Positions 7,882-10,795 of a stretch of 10,795 bases of DNA are shown in pieces. Source of the stretch: Dunaliella salina (taxonomy: Eukaryota; Chlorophyta; Chlorophyceae; Chlamydomonadales; Dunaliellaceae); the NCBI GenBank assembly GCA_002284615.2, contig MU070029.1, positions 171,903 to 182,697 on the forward strand, in the 5' to 3' direction. The notes below the pieces were generated by a model. The model searched no databases. It worked only from the letters and a program-made list of their open reading frames with translations, and had not been told where the DNA came from. Both the position numbers and the translations under genes were made by a program. Numbering within the stretch: position 1 is the stretch's first letter; each line of letters starts with the position of its first letter.

Positions 7882-7989
7882 GATGTGTACACCAATTCCA
7901 ATTCAAAATTGTGATCCTTGCTCCCACTGGGGATGCTGTGCTGAAGTGCACATGCCTCAAAGCACTAAGGCAGGATTGGCACTACCAAG
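7882..7989 (+). pseudogene. Second copy of the NOSIP exon: dead copy or in-frame cassette
   Basis: This 108-base copy of the 7738-7843 exon keeps intact splice sites. Used in place of the first copy (phase 0), it stops at TGA after about ten codons. Used in addition to it (phase 1 entry), the 2-base insertion restores the original frame after CVHQFQF. The rest then reads KIVILAPTGDAVLK, CTCLKALRQDWHYQ, open to the donor and leaving phase 1 as before. Three residues differ from the first copy in the later part (D to C, W to C, G to W), all likely important positions, alongside three synonymous changes. A non-functional duplicate is the default; an alternative cassette exon is possible. Confidence 0.75.
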
Positions 7990-8002
7990 GTGAGCAGAGG
8001 CC

Positions 8003-8180
8003 CCATAAAGATCTGTTTGGGACGTTTTGTGCATGCCAGAGCCGAGGATCAAGGGGGGGCTAGCAAAATTTGAAGGATCAAGCTGTGGTTTTAAGGTCTG
8101 CCGCTCTGCAGGCAACTCCTCTGTTTGAAATAAGCGAAAGGCAATAAGCTGCAGAGCAGAAATAATCAGAAAAAGGTTGG
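8003..8180. other. Short intron stretch, no gene
   Basis: No coding signal is recognised. The segment CTCTGTTTGAAATAAGCGAAAG near 8119, followed by AAGCTGCAGAGCA, is related to the 37-bp units that follow and to AAGCTCCAGAGCA near 8279. It seems to be a diverged outer copy of that repeat. Confidence 0.4.
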
Positions 8181-8290
8181 GTTTGGAAGAAAAGAACAGG
8201 AATCGGGAACAGGCTCTGTTTGGAAGAAAGGAGTGGAATCCAGAAAAAGGCTCTGTTTGGAAGAAAGCAGAAGGCATGAAGCTCCAGAGC
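8181..8290. repeat. 37-bp direct repeat, three units (GTTTGGAAGAAA)
   Basis: GTTTGGAAGAAA recurs at 8181, 8218 and 8255, exactly 37 bases apart, with AGG(C)TCTGTTTGG at the junctions. The array lies between the duplicated exon and the ~94-bp minisatellite. Purine-rich on the + strand. Confidence 0.75.
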
Positions 8291-8308
8291 AAAAGGATCC
8301 AGGAATAG

Positions 8309-9790
8309 GCCTGCTGTGCTTGGGGGCAAATGGAGAACTTCCGTCACATCCTTGGCAAATTAGAAACGGCAAACAGCAAGGGCAAAAGGTGTTGAGAACA
8401 GGCCTGCCTTGCTTGAGGGCGCACATGGGGAACTTTGCCCACATTTTTAGAAAATCAACAACTGCAAAATACAAGGGCAAAAAGTGTGAGAATGTGCCTG
8501 CCTTGCTTGAGGGCAGGCAAGGGGGACTTCCGTCACATTCTTGGCAAATTAACAACTGCAAACTGTTCAAGGCAAAAGGTGTTGAGAAAAGGTGTTAAGA
8601 ACAGGCCTGCCTTGGTTGAGGGCGCGCATGGGGAACTTTGCCCTCATTTTTAGAAAATTAACAACTGCAAAATGCAAGGGCAAAAAGTGTAAGAATATGC
8701 TTGCCTTGCTTGAGGGCAGGCAAGGGGGACTTCCGTCACGTCCTTGGCAAATTGACAACGTCAAGACAAAAGGTGTTGAGGAAAGGTGTTGAGAAAAGGC
8801 CTGCCTTGCTTGGGGACGCAAATGGGGAACTTTGCCCACATTTTCAGCAAATCAACAACTGCAAATTGCAAGGGCAAAAAGTGTGAGAATGTGCCTGCCT
8901 TGCTTGAGGGCAGGCAAGGGGGACTTCCGTCACATCCTTGGCAAATTAACAATTGCAAACTGTTAAGGCCAAAGGTGTTGAGAAAAGGTGTTGAAAAAAG
9001 GCCTGCCTTGCTTGGGGGCGCACATGGGGAAGTCTGGTCACCTTCTTAGCAAATCGTAATTGCAAACTGCAAAGGCAAAAGGTGGTTCTTAGCAAACAAC
9101 AGTTGCAAACTGCAAAGGCAAAAGGTGTCGAGAACTTGTCTGCCTTGCGGTGCAAATGGGGGACTCCAGTCACACTCTCAGCAATTTAACGACTGAAAAC
9201 TGCTAAGGCAAAAAGCATTGAAGATAGGCCTGCCTTGCTTGAGGGTGCAAACGGGGGACTGCACTCACATCCTTAGCAGATTTGTAAGTGCAAACTGCAA
9301 AGGCATAAGGTGTTAGAGCTTGCCTGCAATGCTTGAGGGCACGCATGGGGAGCTTCCGTCACATCCTCGGCATACCACAGGCTAGCAGTCAGTCGGTATG
9401 ACTGGAGGCCTCCTTTTTTACTTGTGACCTTTCTCTTTCTCCTCTCGGCATACCAAAAAGTGCAAACTGCGAGGGCAAAAGGTGCTGATGATACGCCAGC
9501 CACGCTTGAGAACGCAAATGAGGAACTTCACACAACCTTCGCCATCAACAAGTGCAAAGGGCAAAGTTGTCAAGAGTTTGCCTGCCATGCTCGAGAGCGT
9601 GCAAGGGGAACTTTGGTCACATTCTTAGCAAATCAGCAACTGCAGACTGCAAGGGCAGAAGTTGAGGGCGTGCCAGCCCTGCTTGAGGGCGTGCAAGAGG
9701 GAGTCTGGTCCAAACCTGAGCAAACTCGCAACAAAGAACTGCAAAGTAAGTGGTTCTGAGAATGTGCCAGCTCCGCTGGAGGGCATATAG
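8309..9790. repeat. ~94-bp minisatellite, about 15 units, partly organised as dimers
   Basis: GCCTGCCTTGCTTGAGGG or close variants begin at about 8309, 8402, 8496, 8605, 8699, 8799, 8893, 9001, 9139, 9228, 9322, 9494, 9580, 9672 and 9766. The base period is 86-94 bp. From 8402 to 9001 two unit types alternate: one with GCGCACATGGGGAACTTTGC (94 bp) and one with GCAGGCAAGGGGGACTTCCG (100-109 bp, with an extra GGTGTTGAGAAAA). This is a ~200-bp higher-order repeat. Each unit also has a CAACTGCAAA-type word and a GGCAAAAxGTGT end. Very diverged units continue near 9942 and 10456. No frame is open throughout. Confidence 0.9.
9378..9443. mobile_element. Small insertion flanked by a 12-bp direct repeat
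   Basis: CTCGGCATACCA occurs at 9366-9377 and again at 9444-9455. The repeat units on either side are 172 bases apart where 94 is usual, an excess of exactly 78 bases, equal to a 66-base insert plus a 12-base target duplication. The insert contains GGCTAGCAGTCAGT, also present at 2326-2339. It ends in a T/C-rich run (ACCTTTCTCTTTCTCCT) and has a faint resemblance to a tRNA D-arm (TAGC..TCAGTCGGTA). A fragment of a short non-autonomous element is likely; the class is unknown. Confidence 0.5.
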
Positions 9791-10070
9791 AAGAGTAGCA
9801 GAAAAGGTCCTGATGGACAAGAAATTGCAGGGCTCCATGCACAATGAATTTTTTCATCATACCGAGCAGCCAAATTACCTGGCTGAAGGTTACGTACCCT
9901 GATGTAATATAATGTACCAATGCACTGAAATATTTCATGGGCTTGCTTGTGGGCATTCTAGAGAGCAGCCCCATCCTTTGTAAATTGGCAAATACTGAGG
10001 GCAGCTGTAATGAGAGGCTGGCTTAAGCAATTTGGTTTAAAGTGAGGGTGTCAACAAGGGAGTCCATCGC
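9791..10070. other. Intron stretch without a recognisable gene
   Basis: Mostly non-repetitive. A very diverged unit of the 94-bp family (GGGCTTGCTTGTGGGC, then TTGTAAATTGGCAAAT) can be traced at about 9940-9995. No coding frame or splice-flanked exon matching the rest of NOSIP was seen. Confidence 0.4.
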
Positions 10071-10071
10071 C

Positions 10072-10124
<53 letters not shown>

Positions 10125-10229
10125 CAACAGCAGCCTCAACTTGCAGCAGTAACAACAGCAGCAGCAGTAACAACAGCAGCCTCAACTTGCAGCCAGCCCT
10201 TGCAACGCAAACCCCCCAAGTAGGGCTCT

Positions 10230-10266
<37 letters not shown>

Positions 10267-10280
10267 GCAGTAACAACAGC
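10071..10280. repeat. Interrupted CAG/CAA trinucleotide tract
   Basis: A CAG run at about 10071-10121, with one TAG interruption, is followed by CAGTAACAACAGCAGC-type text. A second pure run of about nine CAG lies at 10230-10257. The 28-base block at 10119-10146 (CAGTAACAACAGCAGC, then CTCAACTTGCAG) is repeated at 10165-10192. On the + strand the CAG frame is cut by TAG and TAA, while the - strand gives a poly-Leu frame. Both are probably by-products of the repeat. It should be intronic. Confidence 0.9.
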
Positions 10281-10795
10281 TTCAAACCTTGGCCAAGCAG
10301 CTGAGTGTGAAACATACTCAATCAGCATCAACAACTGTGAGAAGTCAGGTACAAAAGAAAGAAAAGTCTACGCAAGCCAGAGGCCGTGTGCACTAAGGGA
10401 AGGTCCTCTAACTAACAAGCTAACAAGCTAGCAGAGGCCTCACTGCAAGGTATATAGAATGTGCTGGCCTTGCAAAACATCAAATTGGCAACTTCAGCCT
10501 GCTTTCCCTGCTGAGAGGTTGGTGGCCAGGAACAGGAACAACCAGTGTACATATTGCTCTCAGCCTAGGTTCCACCAATGTGCGTATTGTCATATTGTTT
10601 GAATCGTTCTCAGCCCACAGGGGCCACCAACAAGCACACATTTGAATTGGTGTTAGTGCGGGCCACCTGCGTGCGAATGCTCCTTGGACACTTGCTACAC
10701 AAGACAGAGCTGTCTTGCTCCAGCTGGGGGTGAATCAAACTCGTATTGAAAATGGGGTCTTGAGAAGATTGAATTGTAAGTGCTCAAGTATCAAG
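10281..10795. other. Terminal intron stretch; short diverged repeats, no gene seen
   Basis: Some weak internal similarity is visible: (A/G)TGT(A/G)C(A/G)TATTG followed by (G/C)(T/C)TCTCAGCC twice between 10544 and 10616, and an inverted pair GTTGGTGGCC (10518-10527) and GGCCACCAAC (10622-10631). GAATGTGCTGGCCTTGC near 10456 is related to the 94-bp array. No next NOSIP exon (DPVTG-like or GGTGF-like) was recognised. Confidence 0.4.

Larger units (their letters stand above)
7726..8002 (+). repeat. 144-bp tandem duplication containing the exon and both splice sites
   Basis: Bases from about 7726 (TGCCAT) to about 7856 (GTGAGCAGAGGCC) recur at about 7868 to 8002. The exon starts are 144 bases apart (7738 and 7882). 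The exon bodies are alike except for a 2-base insertion near 7899-7906 and several substitutions, so the copy is fairly recent compared with the flanking minisatellites. The acceptor (CTTCAG) and donor (CCAAG|GTGAGC) are preserved in the second copy. Confidence 0.92.

Noticed and set aside
9380..9412. A tRNA gene suggested by TAGC..TCAGTCGGTA
   Set aside because: Only a D-arm-like piece is visible. No acceptor stem pairing, anticodon arm or T-arm (GGTTCGA) follows in the 66-base insert.
8309..9790. CRISPR-like array (regular repeats with apparent spacers)
   Set aside because: The ~94-bp units diverge along their whole length with no short identical repeat alternating with unique spacers. The context is a eukaryotic intron, with no cas genes.
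10136..10321. Poly-Leu frame on the - strand and poly-Gln/poly-Ser frames on the + strand over the CAG tract
   Set aside because: They result from the trinucleotide repeat. The CAG frame on the + strand is cut by TAG and TAA, and no adjoining coding sequence is recognisable.
8003..10795. Search for the missing C-terminal NOSIP exon (DPVTG-like, GGTGF-like)
   Set aside because: No frame on the + strand after 7989 gave a matching peptide next to plausible splice sites. It probably lies beyond the window.

Overview
This is a eukaryotic, nuclear-type window. It carries one recognisable host gene, on the + strand, as short exons separated by large introns that are crowded with repeats. The exons encode a homologue of NOSIP (nitric oxide synthase-interacting protein, a U-box/RING-like E3 ubiquitin ligase family). 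Four exons can be placed: 1974-2073 (candidate), 4632-4713, 5044-5141 and 7738-7843. Their phases chain correctly and their peptides fall in the expected order for the middle and start of the C-terminal part of NOSIP. The N-terminal zinc-finger part must lie before base 1 and the C-terminal Gly-Gly-rich end after base 10795. The organism cannot be named from this sequence. Long introns, extreme dinucleotide tracts and many minisatellites suggest a large-genome protist or alga, but an animal is not excluded.

Layout. 1-1973: presumed intron with a (GT)n tract at the window edge, a ~280-bp tandem repeat, then a nine-unit array of ~107-183 bp ending in a (CA)37 tract against the candidate exon. 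2074-4631: intron with a G-rich start, about 500 bp of unremarkable sequence, then 88-bp, 78-bp and ~123-bp minisatellites up to the next exon. 4714-5043: a 330-bp intron made almost entirely of (GT)91, a 46-base spacer and (CA)50. 5142-7737: intron with 58-bp and 78-bp repeats, an AT-richer stretch, and a broken antisense gene (6660-7475, - strand) of unknown, possibly viral, origin, next to a 93-bp palindrome. 7844-10795: start of a further intron, with a second copy of the preceding exon, a 37-bp repeat, a ~94-bp minisatellite of about 15 units carrying a small insertion flanked by a 12-bp direct repeat, and a CAG-rich tract.

The main points of interest are these. One intron, and perhaps a second, has complementary (GT)n and (CA)n blocks at its ends that could fold the splice sites together. 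The exon at 7738-7843 has a tandem copy whose 2-base insertion makes it an open, phase-preserving cassette. The upstream array looks like multiplied fragments of an exon with its acceptor. The antisense pseudogene sits inside the 2.6-kb intron. No RNA gene, CRISPR array or bacterial-type operon was seen.
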